DNA of 64,000 bases, from NCBI GenBank assembly GCA_027922465.2, contig BQMF02000281.1, positions 62,001-126,000 on the forward strand. The letters are read 5' to 3'. The notes under the pieces are model-generated. The model ran no database searches. It had not been told where the DNA came from and was given only the letters and a program-made list of their open reading frames with translations. This DNA is from Turritopsis dohrnii. Taxonomy: Eukaryota > Cnidaria > Hydrozoa > Anthoathecata > Oceaniidae. Position 1 is the stretch's first letter. Each line of letters starts with the position of its first letter. The position numbers were made by a program, and so were the translations under genes. This document shows, piece after piece, positions 32,901 through 43,882 of this stretch.

Positions 32901-35216
32901 GCTAATTATTTTACAGAGAAAAAAATATCTATTTGTCTGAAACCTCTTGTTTTGAATAAGCGCCGCCCTCGAATAAGCGCCGCATCAAAAAAGTCGAGTT
33001 TTGAATAAGCGCCGCGGCGCTTAATCGAGGATTTACGGTATAGCTCGTCCATATATTCACAAAATATTTTGATGTAGTATTAAGGGATTGTTCACAAATG
33101 ACATCAACCATTAGGAGAGAGGGGAGGCAGAGGGTTTATGCTAAAATTGACGCTGGTTGACAGGGGAGGGGAGGGGAAAGAGGTGACACTAATGCTGATG
33201 TCAACATTCTCACTTTTCAAATCCTTGAAAAAATGATTGACGTCATTCGTGAACAATCCCCAACACAACTTACTTGTTCTTGTGCTTTTCTTTGATCAAT
33301 TGATTTTTTCAATAATTTGTGATAATTTCTTTTGAGGGTATGTAACTATTGCACCAAAAAACCTAACGGTTAATATCTAGCTTTTGTGAATCAAACAGTG
33401 AACAAAAACATCCCCTTACCTCTTGTTTTAACTTGCCCACTTGACTGCTACAAGATTCTTCGTTTTTTCCTTCTGCACCTTCCTTCATCACAAGTTTGGT
33501 TTGCAATTTTGTCAGCTTTATAAAAAAAATGTTAAAAAAAAAAAATGAAAGTAATGAAGAAAACTAATTAGCTTCTATAAATAGAACAGCAGTGTGAACC
33601 CTTCATTTAAACAATAAGAAAGCAAACAGCTGATAGATGTCGAATAAAACAAACAATCGTATAAAACAAATGATCGTGGAGATTCCCTTCTAGAAAACTG
33701 CTGACTTCATGACATTCATATCAGTTTTTTAAAATAATTGAAAATAATTAAACCTCGTGACTTGATGCTCTCACTTGATTTTGTAAGGATAAGTTCGTCT
33801 CCATCAGTCTTTTATTTTCATGTTCCATTCGCTTGATCGTTAACTGCCACTCTTTTTGTTTCTCTTCTATCATTCCATCAATTTGACGCATCAACTACAC
33901 AAAAATAAAATGTTGAAAAATATTAAAGGAAAATTAACAATATTTGATTAACTATCCATTGAAAGTGCTTCACCATCACTTTTTAAGCAACTCTGGGTAT
34001 ATTATATATCATATTTCTATGTTTGTGTGTTGTTCATAAGAAATAACTACATGCAAACTTTGCCTGATGATTGCAATAGCATGAAACTTGTGGTAATTTC
34101 ACATATCATTTCATATATCACATAGTTTTTTCTTATGTTGGTCAATAATTTGACATTTGTTTAGTTTTTGTTTTACTCCAAGAACCGCCAATGACTAATT
34201 TTACATTGCAATAAACACATCTCTTACACTTGATCAAGTATTTGCAGATGTTTTTAGAGAAGCACATTGAAGTTGAAAGATCTTACCTCTATTAATTCTG
34301 GTTCACACGAACTAAATGGAACACCACTAAAGATAATAAAGCAGCAATAATTCATCAGGAATTGCAAGATTATGATTTTTTAGAAATATCTTTAAGGAAA
34401 TAAATTGTGATAAATTCACTCATTGTCAAATTTTGGATTTAAAGCCAAAATTGCAAAAAGAAATTTTTCAAACATTTTTAACACAAAAATATTTATGACT
34501 ACACGCCTTTTTTTTAATAAGAACCAGTAAAATCTGACCTGAGACTGGCTGTTCTTATTTTTTGAGCCTTTTTCAGCCTGAATTGTTCTTATTTTGTTCT
34601 TAGCTTTAAGAACAAAGTTTCAGATTTCAGCCTCATTTTGTTCTTATTTATGGAACTTCCAGTAAAATTAAAATAAATCTTTTTAAAAACAACTGTTTAA
34701 AAGCATGGTTGCTGTTCGGTAATGACCCGATACGAGTATGCAAGGTGAAAAAAACAACAACTTCTAAACCATTTTATAGTGAGAGAATTCACGTCGTGAG
34801 TTGTTCAATCATGAATTGTTCTTATTTTATAAGAAAATTCAGGCTTAGGTTGTTCTTAATTTCTTCTTATTTTTTGGCCAAATCTGAGGCTCGTGTATGT
34901 TGCTATTGCTTTTGTATAATCTTATTGTTGAGTCGAAAAACATTCCACTGAAATTGATTTATAAACTTGAGCCCTTAGAAAGCCATTGGATTGTGATACC
35001 TATCAGCTATGAAAATCATGTCACAAAACTTGATTGTTAATGGAGAACTCCTACCTGATATATTTTCTTTAAACGTTGTGCAGTAAAAAGAAGAACATAG
35101 TCTACAGGAAGTACACACATTTTAAAGCTGACAGCAGGTAGAGACAGGTATTAAAAAACTTTCAACAATTACCTGTTACTTTTAACAATTCCAAATAGAT
35201 CACTAATTTTTTCCAT
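26971..35216 (-). CDS. CEP63: CEP63/DEUP1-like centrosomal coiled-coil protein
   Basis: Sixteen exons join in phase (1419 nt, 472 residues): 35173-35216, 34287-34326, 33754-33894, 33420-33515, 30397-30477, 30150-30251, 29640-29689, 29444-29480, 28848-29167, 28724-28764, 28556-28608, 28282-28356, 27699-27794, 27327-27402, 27167-27204, 26971-27099. The start MEKISDLFGIVKSNSGVPFS followed by SCEPELIELMRQIDGMIEEK matches the N-terminal signature of CEP63/DEUP1 (SCEAELQELMKQIDIM in vertebrates). The middle is heptad-rich coiled coil. The C-terminus (LSTQLEEFLSEEKTKEDALK, ending in a stop after LLRKE) resembles the terminal helix that binds CEP152. In the family CEP63 recruits CEP152 and promotes centriole duplication; DEUP1 does so at deuterosomes. 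The protein is shorter than vertebrate CEP63 (about 700). Residues 198-304 come from an exon inside a MITE. The shortest exons are the least certain. Confidence 0.85.
27463..28188. mobile_element. Probable inverted-repeat element with TTCGCGAA words, spanning a CEP63 exon
   Basis: The left end gtgtagaaactttggcgaa and the reverse complement of the right end (gtgtggaaactttcgagaa) match at 16 of 19 positions. Inside both ends the words ttcgcgaa and actttcgc recur in both orientations. The CEP63 exon 27699-27794 (96 bp, phase 0 at both sides) lies between the ends. The ends are imperfect, so this is a tentative element. Confidence 0.4.
28845..29335. mobile_element. MITE with perfect 26-bp inverted repeats that contains a CEP63 exon
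   Basis: Perfect 26-bp inverted repeats occupy 28845-28870 and 29310-29335, outer end taccttaagggaagaaattt. Subterminal copies of ccgccaaa/tttggcgg recur at both ends. The element is 491 bp and lacks a transposase. The CEP63 exon 28848-29167 is wholly inside: its acceptor is at 29168 and its donor is formed by the terminal repeat itself (CTTAAG before GTAG). Confidence 0.8.
30862..31470 (-). CDS. HIRAN-like domain protein carried by the pogo-like transposon
   Basis: This is an uninterrupted 202-residue ORF between the transposon's inverted repeats, divergent from the transposase. Residues about 56-161 look like a HIRAN domain: GHHVYKASWTPEIGEKLICF at 64-83, then YDKHAIGVYKK (93-103; family pattern N.YD..A..V), LVGHVPIECSSLL (113-125; family pattern .GH.P...S) and IVAIVEGKR with a terminal VVPGKFICF strand. 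HIRAN in HLTF binds the 3'-OH of single-stranded DNA and helps fork remodelling; bacterial versions accompany helicases and nucleases. There is no helicase or nuclease motif here. Residues 1-55 are charged and unrecognised. An ORF of this length preserved beside a mutated transposase suggests recent insertion or selection at element level. The function in transposition is unknown. The fold assignment is by eye. Confidence 0.75.
   Translation of the reverse strand: MGKQSSTKHSIFECVNGMRMRDTIALECLQNMISRRSQEENMARIQPINFKMNYRIEFCTNIRGHHVYKASWTPEIGEKLICFKDNRSEALEYDKHAIGVYKKVDKPDEKQKLVGHVPIECSSLLDYFLQADSSNRIVAIVEGKRKREIGLVVPGKFICFTKQVRQANILFNELVEKKTKYSNFEMDRITFAKKKWPSVGLE
31521..32905 (+). pseudogene. 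Pogo-like DDE transposase, one frameshift and one in-frame stop
   Basis: The first frame (31521-32267) carries a CENP-B/Tc5-type DNA-binding region at residues about 72-142 (TNLEERIMDWITIRRASGLR ... SRGWLEKFMRRNNLSLRRK). The DDE_1 catalytic core follows with the first Asp in IIAMDETPVW (D182). A frameshift around 32240-32265 moves to a second frame reading SSPNAWMNTELTHVWVDKV and then LLAWDSY, the second catalytic Asp, directly followed by a TAA at 32378-32380. The same frame resumes with VPGGCTKYIQAPDVSWNKTF, which holds the third Asp, and ends in an acidic tail (DPDEEGDEDEDVE). These features define a pogo/Tigger-type DD(n)D transposase. This copy cannot make full-length enzyme. Confidence 0.93.
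33083..33259. mobile_element. Short MITE in a CEP63 intron
   Basis: An inverted repeat with one mismatch (left gggattgttcacaaatgac, right gtcattcgtgaacaatccc) bounds 177 bp of G-rich sequence (gaggggaggcagaggg, caggggaggggaggggaaag). It lies 43 bp beyond the right end of the pogo-like transposon. Confidence 0.6.
34505..34870. repeat. Element remnant with repeated GTTCTTATTTT words
   Basis: The words ttcttatttt and aataagaac recur at least seven times in both orientations over about 360 bp, around a cgccttttttttaataagaac start that resembles the sequence at 8470-8500. Like other elements here it is non-coding with iterated subterminal motifs. The exact ends are unclear. Confidence 0.4.
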
Positions 35217-36132
35217 TTTTCAAGCATTCGAGTATATAAGTACTGTATATGCTAAGAAAAATATTGGCAATATACAAAAATCTTCATATATATACCAGTT
35301 CATTTGATATGATGACACCAATTTCATTATTTGGATTATATCATGGCTAAACATAATAGTCGTCAAGTTTCATGTACATATGGATTTTTCTGTAATGAAT
35401 CATCATTGAGCTCAAATAGCAGCAGCTCAGTGTATGAGAGGAAATTAATATTTATTTTTTAAAGGTTTATGCATACAGGAAGTAACAAAAGAGCAAAATT
35501 TCAAACTACATTAAATTAAATCGTATGAACAAATGAAGATTTTGTGTTACTAACAGAAATTAAAGTAACAGCAACAACAATGAATAGATATGTCTCAAAT
35601 GGATATGTCTCAAATGGATGAAAATTATGGATGCTCTTGATGAAAGAAAATATGCTTGTGGTGTGTATGTTGATCTCCGCTTTTGATACAGTTGATCATG
35701 ATGTTTTGCTCAAAAAACTTTTCCATCATGGTATAAGAGGTAATGCGCTTTCTCTTTTTAAGTCATACTTAACCACTCGACAACAGTTTGTCTCCCTTGG
35801 AGGAACTGATTCTGCCTATCAGACATGGTATTCCTCAAGGATCTGTATTAGGACCGTTACTGTTTTCATTATACAATGATGACATTAAATACAGTGATGT
35901 ACATCATTTTGCTGATGATACTAGCCTGTTAAACACCAGTGACTCTTTAAAACAACTTGCCATACAAATGAATTTGGATTTAAGGTACCTTAATCAATTG
36001 GTCAATGCCAACAAAATATCCTTGAATGCTAGCAAGACTGAATATATCGTCTTCAAACATGCTCGAAAGATTTTCCACTAACAACTCTACTTTTATCAAC
36101 CCTATCTGTGTCCTCCAAAACTGTGCTATGAG

Positions 36133-37255
36133 GAATAGAATAGAATAGAATAGAATATTCATTTATTTGTCACAATGGTAGGGTGATTACATCAAGATAA
36201 AGTGGTGACAGGAGACCACCCCAATAGATAAATCTAAACACAGGGGGTGGCCACCAAAACAATCAATTATACTAGTAAACAAGAAAATAAAACAAATATA
36301 ATGCAAAATCATACAATCAAAAAATAAATAGATAAATAAATAAAATAAATAATAAATAAATAAATAATAAAATAATATTAAAATATTAATAAAATAATAT
36401 TAATATAAGTGGTTGTCCAGTAGTGAAAAGTTAATCACAGGATGCATATTTTTTAAGAAAGAAATCAGTGAGAAGGTTTTTAAGTTGGTTATATGAAAGA
36501 GAAGCTAGGTCGAGATGGGTAAAAGTTGTTTGAAAGTAATTCCACCAGGATACAGATTGATATGTAAATGAGTTTAATCCATACAATTTGGTTTTAACAC
36601 TAGGTTAACACCTGCTGATTTACTTCTTGTATTGACATTGTGAGGTATAGCGGAGAAATTTAAAGCACTATGAATGTGATCAGGAATCCTATGATTAAGA
36701 ATTTGATGAATGAATAGAATATTTAAAGTTATTGTTAAATCAAAGATTGAAAGCAAGCCAAGTTTTGAAAAGAGTGGTTTAGAGTGAGATCTGAAAGAAG
36801 AAAAGGTAATAAGGCGAGCAGCTGTTTTTTGAAGAAGGAGGATGCGTTTATTGTAAGTGGACTCGTGTAAGGCTCAGACTTGGCAACCATAACGAAGATG
36901 AGAAGAAAAAATAGAATGATAAACAGATAAAGAGACAGATTCAGGAATAAAGTGGCGGATTTTACTCAATGCACAATTGGCTCGTCGAAGTTTAATTGAT
37001 AGCTCATGAATGTGTTTTTTCCAAGAGAGATCCTCGTCAAGATACACTCCAAGATATTTGATGAATTTACTGGGTTGAAGTCTCCTCCCACAAATCTTGA
37101 TTTTAAGATTAAAGTTTAGTGGTTTAGATTTATGTTTAAATAGAATAAACTCAGTTTTATTAGCATTCAGAGAGATTTTGTTGGCATTAAGCCAGCTAGA
37201 AAGAAGTTTTAAATCAATGTTTATTTTCTTGTTCAGGGACTTTAATGACTTGCTA
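36133..37255 (-). pseudogene. LINE remnant B, inserted into LINE A in opposite orientation
   Basis: The minus strand reads LKLLSSWLNANKISLNANKT and KFIKYLGVYLDEDLSWKKHI, SLSVYHSIFSSHLRYGCQV, i.e. the end of an RT domain. Farther down it reads LFIHQILNHRIPDHIHSAL, the post-RT region. The 3' end is an (ATTCT)n tail (gaatagaatagaat on the plus strand, 36133-36157). The element lacks its 5' part and splits LINE A, so it is the younger insertion. Confidence 0.8.
36316..36412. repeat. AT-rich simple sequence (ataaata)n
   Basis: About 100 bp are composed almost only of imperfect aaataaat and aatattaa units, inside the 3' untranslated part of LINE B. Confidence 0.8.
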
Positions 37256-37729
37256 AATAGAAGAAGATGGCCTTCAAAACACCTGGCTACTCTGCCAAGA
37301 GTCTCTATGCAATGTTTGGTGTTCTCCAGTTTTCTGACATGGTTCATTTGAAGAATATTGTTCCCGTACTCCATAGTACTTTTGCTGTTGATTTCATCCA
37401 TCCCCATCCTACTTGTGCACGAAGTTCTGCTTTATTACATTTGCCTACTGTCAAATCGACCTGCTTTGGCAAAAATTCTGTGAGGTTCAATGCTGTCCGC
37501 TCATGGAATCCCATTCAATCTCTCCTGCCTTTCAAACTAACTGAACTAGAGAGAGTTAAATGTGACCTAAAGAAATGTTTCATAGCCTCTTATTCTGATT
37601 GATCTCCCGCATTATTTCTGTTTACCTATTGTTGTCTTGTCCTGTGCATCCTCTGTCATGTCCTGTTGCGTCATGAACTAGGTGGCCATTATTGCCTTGC
37701 CTATTAGCAATGGTCTCCCTGTAATGGCG

Positions 37730-37842
37730 CTATTTCCTTTTCGCACCCCCACTTTCCCGTCCAGGATGTTTTAGGGTCAGGGTCAGGGTTAGGGGTAGGA
37801 TCAGATACATATTTTTAGGGAGGGGGTGCGAAAAGGAAATAG
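37730..37842. mobile_element. Hairpin element with telomere-like GGGTTAGGG loop
   Basis: A perfect 21-bp inverted repeat (37730-37750, 37822-37842; core tatttccttttcgcaccccc) encloses 71 bp containing ttagggtcagggtcagggtt and aggggtagg. The loop resembles degenerate animal telomere repeats. The size (113 bp) and perfect arms suggest a tiny MITE. Confidence 0.55.
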
Positions 37843-37985
37843 TGTCCCCTGTAATTACCATTTATACCTCATTACTACTATCTATTTTAATTTTCTTTTT
37901 AATAAGTTATTTTATTTATTACTATTATTTATTCATTTTCCTTTGATGTTGTACATTGATTGGTACTACAGAATAAATTTATCTT

Positions 37986-39009
37986 ATGTTCTTCCTTATT
38001 ATGATTGCAGATATAGACAAAGAAACCAACCAAACTGAATTGTCAAGTTTTGCTGATGACACAAGGATAATGAAAGAAATAAATGGCATTATTGACCAAT
38101 TTCACCTGCAGAATGACCTTAATAAAGTCTTTGAATGGTCAGAACAAAACAATATGACATTAAACGGGAAAAAGTTTGAGCACCTCCGATACGGCAAAAA
38201 ACTCACTGCTACCGGAAACTACTTCACTGGTGAAGGGAAAATTATTGAACTAAAATCCACTGTTAAGGATCTTGGGGTAACGCTAACTGATGACGCAACC
38301 TTCAAGCAGCACATCACTAACACAGTTGAAAAAGCCCACGTTTTGGTTGGCTGGATTTTGCGAACGTTCAACTCTAGGGAGCAGACACTCATGCTAACTT
38401 TGTGGAAATCGTTGGTCATTCCTCACCTGGAATACTGTGCACAACTATGGTCGCCAAATGAAGTAAAGTGGATACAATTAATAGAAGACGTACAAAAGTC
38501 ATTCACTAGAAAGATAAAGAATCTACAAAATCTAAATTACTGGGAGCAACTCAAAAAATTAAAAATGTATTCTCTGCAAAGAAGGCGAGAAAGATATATC
38601 ATCATTTACACCTGGAGCATCCTTGAAAATTTAGTACCAAATGTTGGAGACATTACTAGCTATCGCAATCCCAGACAAGGAAGGAAATGTAATATCCCTA
38701 TGGTACAAAGGGGACCTTGGCAAAAACTTGTGTACTCGAGTTTCAAAATGCAGGGACCACGGCTATTTAATGCATTACCCAGCTATCTGAGGAGCCTCAG
38801 TGGATGTACTAAAGACAAATTCAAACATGAACTGGATAAATATCTCTTTGGAATTCCCGATGAGCCATTGATGCCTGGTTATACTGCAATGAGACGATCC
38901 GAGAGTCAAACAGCATCATCAATATGAAAACCTACATTGGTCCTCTCAGGATGGATGTGTAACTACCATACGAAACCTGTAACAAGGTAACAAGGTAACA
39001 AGGTTATCT
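37986..39009 (+). pseudogene. LINE remnant C, C-terminal RT fragment with microsatellite tail
   Basis: A single open frame of 313 residues starts inside the RT domain at LSSFADDTRIMKE (catalytic FADD), continues VFEWSEQNNMTLNGKKFEHL, KDLGVTLTDDATFKQHI, SLVIPHLEYCAQLWSP and QRRRERYIIIYTWSILENL, and ends with a stop at 38925-38927. About 60 bp later comes a tail aacaaggtaacaaggtaaca. A conserved open frame this long suggests a fairly young, 5'-truncated insertion. Motifs fit the CR1/L2/jockey-like group and differ from LINEs A and B. Confidence 0.82.
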
Positions 39010-39646
39010 TTTTTTTTACTTTTTACTTTATCTGTAGGCTGACTGTAAATTTATCTGAAAGCAAATGAAAAAGCAGTTACAACAGGATAAAATGAGTGAT
39101 GAACTATGTACAGATTAGATTATATAGGATTTAAAGTTCTATAATATTTATATTAAAAGTGCCTAAAAAACTAAAATTCGCAAGACTTTACTTTCGCTTG
39201 AAAACTCCCGCCATTTTTGTTCTTGTTTACATCCTCAAATTGGAGATCAATCTCAATGGGGGAGTGCACGCTATGCTTCTAACAACATCCAGTCTAGGCA
39301 GCTGACATAAACAAATCACCTGCTCTGAGGATTGAGAAAGTGGATCGTTTTTCTCCAGTGTTTTTTGGTTCTCATTTTTTATGAAACCTTTGCACATGTT
39401 TTGTAGCTTAAACTAATTCCGGAAAAGCTGGGGACGAAAATTTACACACACAAAGAAAGCAAAAGAAAAATTTAATCGAAAATATGTTATACTTCATTGC
39501 ATGTTAGGATTTTGCGTCACAGAAATTTTGGGTTCCAGACAGACTGTTGCATAGTTTAAAATTAAAATAACGAAGAGAATGTAGTTTTTTTGAGTTGATA
39601 ATAATATACATATATATATATATATATTGTTGTAGAGGATAAAAAC

Positions 39647-42600
39647 ATGTGGAATAGTCAAAGTTTGCCATTACAAGATATCAAATCCTACCATCCTTCT
39701 TTCAGAGGTGGGTGTTATAAAGCTACATGTTCATTTGGCAAATCATTACCATCACAGACTTTTACCTTTGTGAAATGCGTTGTCAGTGAGGATCAGGCTA
39801 AGACTTGGCCTCATTTGTTCAAAAAGTGTTTTCACTGTATATATACTAATATATAACAATTTGTCAGATGAACACAGTCAAAAACAAACCTGTTACATAA
39901 ACACGCATTTTTTATATAAGCAAATTCACTGTCCATACCATCTGTCCATGTTATCCTTAAAATCGAAAGTCTTTCATATGTTGACACAGGTTGCAATGGC
40001 TAATTGATTAAACTTTCAAAGGAGTATCACAATATTTCATTTTTTTAGTTGAATCAAGACTCCATGAAACTTTATGGAAACACACATTCACAGAAAGTGA
40101 CATAACATTAGAAATTTTCTCGTTATGCTGCCAGTTAGAATTCTTATGCAAACGACACTACACGGTAAGATTTTTTTTACCAAGAAATTATGGGAAAACT
40201 AAGATCTTGAATGAAGCTATGTTTATGATTTTTCTTGACATGAGTGCAATCCTTTTTGTGACCAGTCTAGGAAAAAAATCCTTTTGACAGGAATATGTTT
40301 ATGTATCAAGTATGATACCTTTTTGGAAAGCTTATTTACATCTCTAAATGCCCATGTTAAAAATTTTGAGGTAAACCAAACATTTTAAATTTTAGAACGA
40401 GTCAACGAAAAAAATGAAAACAGAAAACAATGTTTTAGAGAAATTGAAAATAACTCTGAAAATAATTTCTTTGAGTAAAAACAACAAAAAAGCCTTTTTC
40501 ACTCTTTGTCATGTGATTATAGCCGTGCAAAACACATAAGTCAAACTTTAGTTTTGTCATGAATATCATGAACCCCCAAAGCATCAGTTATCCCAATTGG
40601 TTTTCGAGATATTTTCCTCAAAAGGTGGCATTCAATTGAGGATGCAATGCACTAGTTCCCAAGATGAAAGAATGTGACGTCTGCACAGAAAAACGCTTCT
40701 TGCCTCTGCATGGTTTTACAGGGCCCTATGAGACGAAGTTTACTGTAAAATTTAGCAAAAACAGTCACTCTCTAAAATAAAAAGCAGATGTAAACTCGTC
40801 GCTTTTGGAATATGGATGTATACAATTTCTTGTCTTCTCTGTGCATGTTCTTGCAAAAAATCCCACAGTTTGAGTTGATTGACAAGTCTGAATGTTAATT
40901 AGTAATTCATAATACAGCACGTGTTTCACACAAAGTAAATAACAGAAAGAAAACATTTTCCCCAAGAAATCATCTATTAATTTTACTCTCAATGGATGAG
41001 AACATTTTTATGACATCAAACCTCTGTTTTCTAATTTTTTTAAACCTGTTCTCTCTGCTATGAATATAATTTTTTGATTATTCAGCAAGACACTTATTAT
41101 TTAGAAAACACTGTCAAAAATTACGATTTTTTAAATACAATTTATGAGCTTTAGTGACACATTCCTGTATTTTGAAACTGAGCATTACTGAAATTCACAA
41201 AAAATTTTTACTCCCAATTTTTCAGAATTATGAGAAGATTGCAAACCACTAAAATTTGTTTTTTTATTTGTTTTGCCCAACTTAGATATGAATTAAACAT
41301 TTGTCTATTCACTTAAAAGTAATATTCAACCCAGTTAATTATTAAATTGTAAAGTATTGTAATTTCTTTTTGCTTTTATTGGATCTAATTTCTTCATAAC
41401 TATCACTCTTTAGAAAGTTAAAGGAGGAATCCATGATTCTCATAAACTGGAGTATGAAAATAAATTCAAGCCTCATGGTAAACTGCGAAGAAAGCTTTTT
41501 GTTAATCATTAACTGCATTATGTTATTTCACAAACGATTTTACTAATTTTATTATCACTCTGATGAGTAAATCACTTGTTAGTGCTGGTCGAATATATAT
41601 AGTAAGAAATAAAAAATATCATCTCTCTGTTCTTTCTTTCCAAAAATGAAGCTTTTGGTGATATTATTTACAATAATTTTATTTAGAAAACAGAAATTAA
41701 AATGATTTTACTAACAAATAAAATGCGTAACACTTGAGTTGTTCATTACAGATTAAAATGGAAAAAATAACAAGAGTTGTGATAATCTGCACCGTGTTTT
41801 CAGTTACTTTTTAGCCGAATGATTTTTAAGAAATTCTTTCATCTTCATAGCACGTGTAGAATTTCTGAAAATGAACGAGCTGCTGATGTATTTGCCAGCA
41901 CCTCAGCCAACATTTCAGGTAGTATAGAACTTTCATAGGATTAACACCTCCTCCTCCTTTTTGTGACGAATGTCAGTCAATCTTTTGGATTTTTTTTCAG
42001 GACTTTTTAAAGGAAAAAAGAATGGATAAATTATTTCCAAAATTGTGGTCTTATTTTCAAAGTCCTCGCAAGCCTAATTTCCATGTACAAAAGTCTGCGA
42101 TATCAGGTACGGTGTTTCATATGACGTAACTGATCCACGTGAAATTCTTTTTCATGAAACAAAGGGTGTTTATTTTCAGATTATTTTGTGCGATTATCTT
42201 CGTTAAACCAGCTAAAAATGATGAGTCAGCAAATAAACTTAGATATTCATCAATTGGCAAATCATAAGTACATGGCGCATCAAACAGCATTGTTGTATGT
42301 GAGTAAAAGAAAACAAGAGAAACACGTGTTTGTTTTTGCATTCATAACAAACATTCTATGTTGTGTCTGTGCATTCATAACAAGCATTCTATGTTGTGTC
42401 TGATCGTTTACTTTCTTTCTCGTTCACAGCATGCTATCGCTGAGATCGGCCCTCCTTTGGATTCTTATAAAAATCAAGTAGAAGAGATGTTTGGAGAGAT
42501 TAAACAAAGTTTGAATGTTGAAAGTGGACAGATACCGCATTTGTCGATGGATGAAAAATTGAGGTTTTACTTATCTGTTTCAAGAAAATTTCTGACGTGC

Positions 42601-42800
42601 ACTAATGTTTTCGTTGCGATAGGAGGGTCATTTTTGATGAAGCTATGGTAACTATGGTAACTAGTTTTATAATCGGCGCCATTTTTGTTTATAGATTAGA
42701 TACTGTTACATCATCGCTTATGGATCACGTTCAAAATTTTCGAGAAGATCTGATACAACCAATGGCATCTGTTATCTCCTTCATACAAGAATATGCATGA
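39647..42800 (+). CDS. Unrecognised 257-residue, helix-rich protein, eight exons
   Basis: Eight exons join in phase (774 nt): 39647-39707, 40049-40164, 41414-41477, 41851-41918, 42001-42106, 42180-42298, 42430-42563, 42695-42800. The protein starts MWNSQSLPLQDIKSYHPSFR and ends with FIQEYA and TGA. I do not recognise the family. Segments worth searching are LWKHTFTESDITLEIFSLCC (about 27-46), MDKLFPKLWSYFQSPRKPNF, LSSLNQLKMMSQQINLDIHQ and YHAIAEIGPPLDSYKNQVEE. There is no signal peptide or membrane segment. It looks mostly alpha-helical, with a possible C-terminal coiled coil (LDTVTSSLMDHVQNFRED). Consistent phases across all seven introns and codon-like composition support a real gene. Size and helical character would suit a small subunit of a cytoskeletal or centrosomal complex, but that is a guess. 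Confidence 0.7.
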
Positions 42801-43882
42801 TGGAGAGTTAATATGATGGAGAGTTACTGGACGATTAATCACCTTTTTTAATGTCCCTATTTGCTTCGTTTGTAATTATTTATATGTATTTATTTATTTA
42901 TTTATTTATTTATGTGTTTGCAATGTATTTAACGTTTAAAAATGAGAAAATATTTCTACTGTATATTTTTTACTGTTTTACGGTCCTCAGACCGTCAAGG
43001 GGCCGTCGTGTTTTTTTCTTTATGGATTGAAACTTAAGAAATTTAAAAATTTGGAACAAAATAAGAAGTGGTTTAACCTTGAATACCCCTGGAAATGTTG
43101 TGTGGTTTGTGTTTAATAACAGTTCTAAAGAAGACAAGATTTCCAATGAAAACTTGTCGCGGAAGCCCAAAACAAAATCCAAAAGTTATTTCTAAAAATC
43201 AAATTTTGGATAAGTTAGAGATAGCAGTTACGTGTGTCACGTGTGTGTATAGACATTCCCAATAATTATATTATGTAATTATGTTGTAAGTTTCAGAAGA
43301 AACAATGTTTAGAAATATTCAACACAAAAAAATACTTTTTTTTGAAAATTTTGCAACATGCTTGAACAACCCTGATGATTTGGTTTGTGCTGCAAAGCAT
43401 TGTGGATGATACGATGGGTATCATAATATCAACTTGTTCATGTTCTGTCTGACAACATAAAAAATAATAACAAAAAAGAAATATAAATTATGTCGATTGT
43501 TTCCATGAACATTTCTTTAAAAATCACGTGTTTACAAATGTTGCTCCCTTGCAGTGACGCAATCGGGTTCGAGTTTCGATAGCCAATCAATTTCAACTGT
43601 TTGTTATTGCGGTGTTTCTGTTTCTACGAAATGTCTCATTTGATTTTGAAGGCATCATCTATTTAAAATATTCATACATCACATTGAGTATTGTTCGTTG
43701 AATCGAGGTTTGAATCAACTATCTGTACACTTAAACGGTCATGCCTTTGATTTGAGCATGGTTTGCGCACTAGCGCGTGCAAAATGTAGCTGAATGCAGA
43801 TATTCGTGCAACTCTCAAATACAAAGCTCACAATTACCATGTAGTAATACCACCATCCATGTAAGCTTGTTTGGTTTCGAGA
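42801..43882. other. Intergenic, no gene recognised
   Basis: It contains a (tatt)n run at about 42886-42913. The rest is unique AT-rich sequence lying upstream of the SNAG zinc-finger gene and may hold its promoter. Nothing else is identified. Confidence 0.5.

Larger units (their letters stand above)
30693..33038. mobile_element. Complete pogo-like DNA transposon with two divergent ORFs
   Basis: Perfect terminal inverted repeats (CCGTAAATCCTCGATTAAGC continuing to GCCGC) are flanked by TA on both sides (30691-30692, 33039-33040). Inside each end the word attaagcgccgc or aataagcgccgc recurs at least four times, direct and inverted, like transposase-binding iterons. The 2346-bp element carries a pogo-type transposase on the plus strand (now broken) and an intact HIRAN-like ORF on the minus strand, separated by only 50 bp between start codons, hence a shared bidirectional promoter. 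It sits in a CEP63 intron between exons 30397-30477 and 33420-33515. Confidence 0.92.
35631..37605 (+). pseudogene. LINE remnant A (reverse transcriptase), split by a nested LINE
   Basis: Fragments in two frames give RT motifs: ISAFDTVDHDVLLKKL (motif A), HGIPQGSVLGPLLFSLYND (motif B) and HHFADDTSLL (FADD catalytic box), with a frameshift near 35825. After an interruption at about 36126-37260 the plus-strand reading resumes at 37267-37602 with CARSSALLHLPTVKSTCFGK and NAVRSWNPIQSLLPF, a typical post-RT tail, and a stop. It is a 5'-truncated non-LTR element, inactive. Confidence 0.8.

Noticed and set aside
35055..35101. Possible extra CEP63 exon with acceptor CTGTAG and donor CAG|GTAGG
   Set aside because: Inclusion breaks the frame in every phase, whereas joining 35173-35216 directly to 34287-34326 is in phase and yields the expected CEP63 N-terminus.
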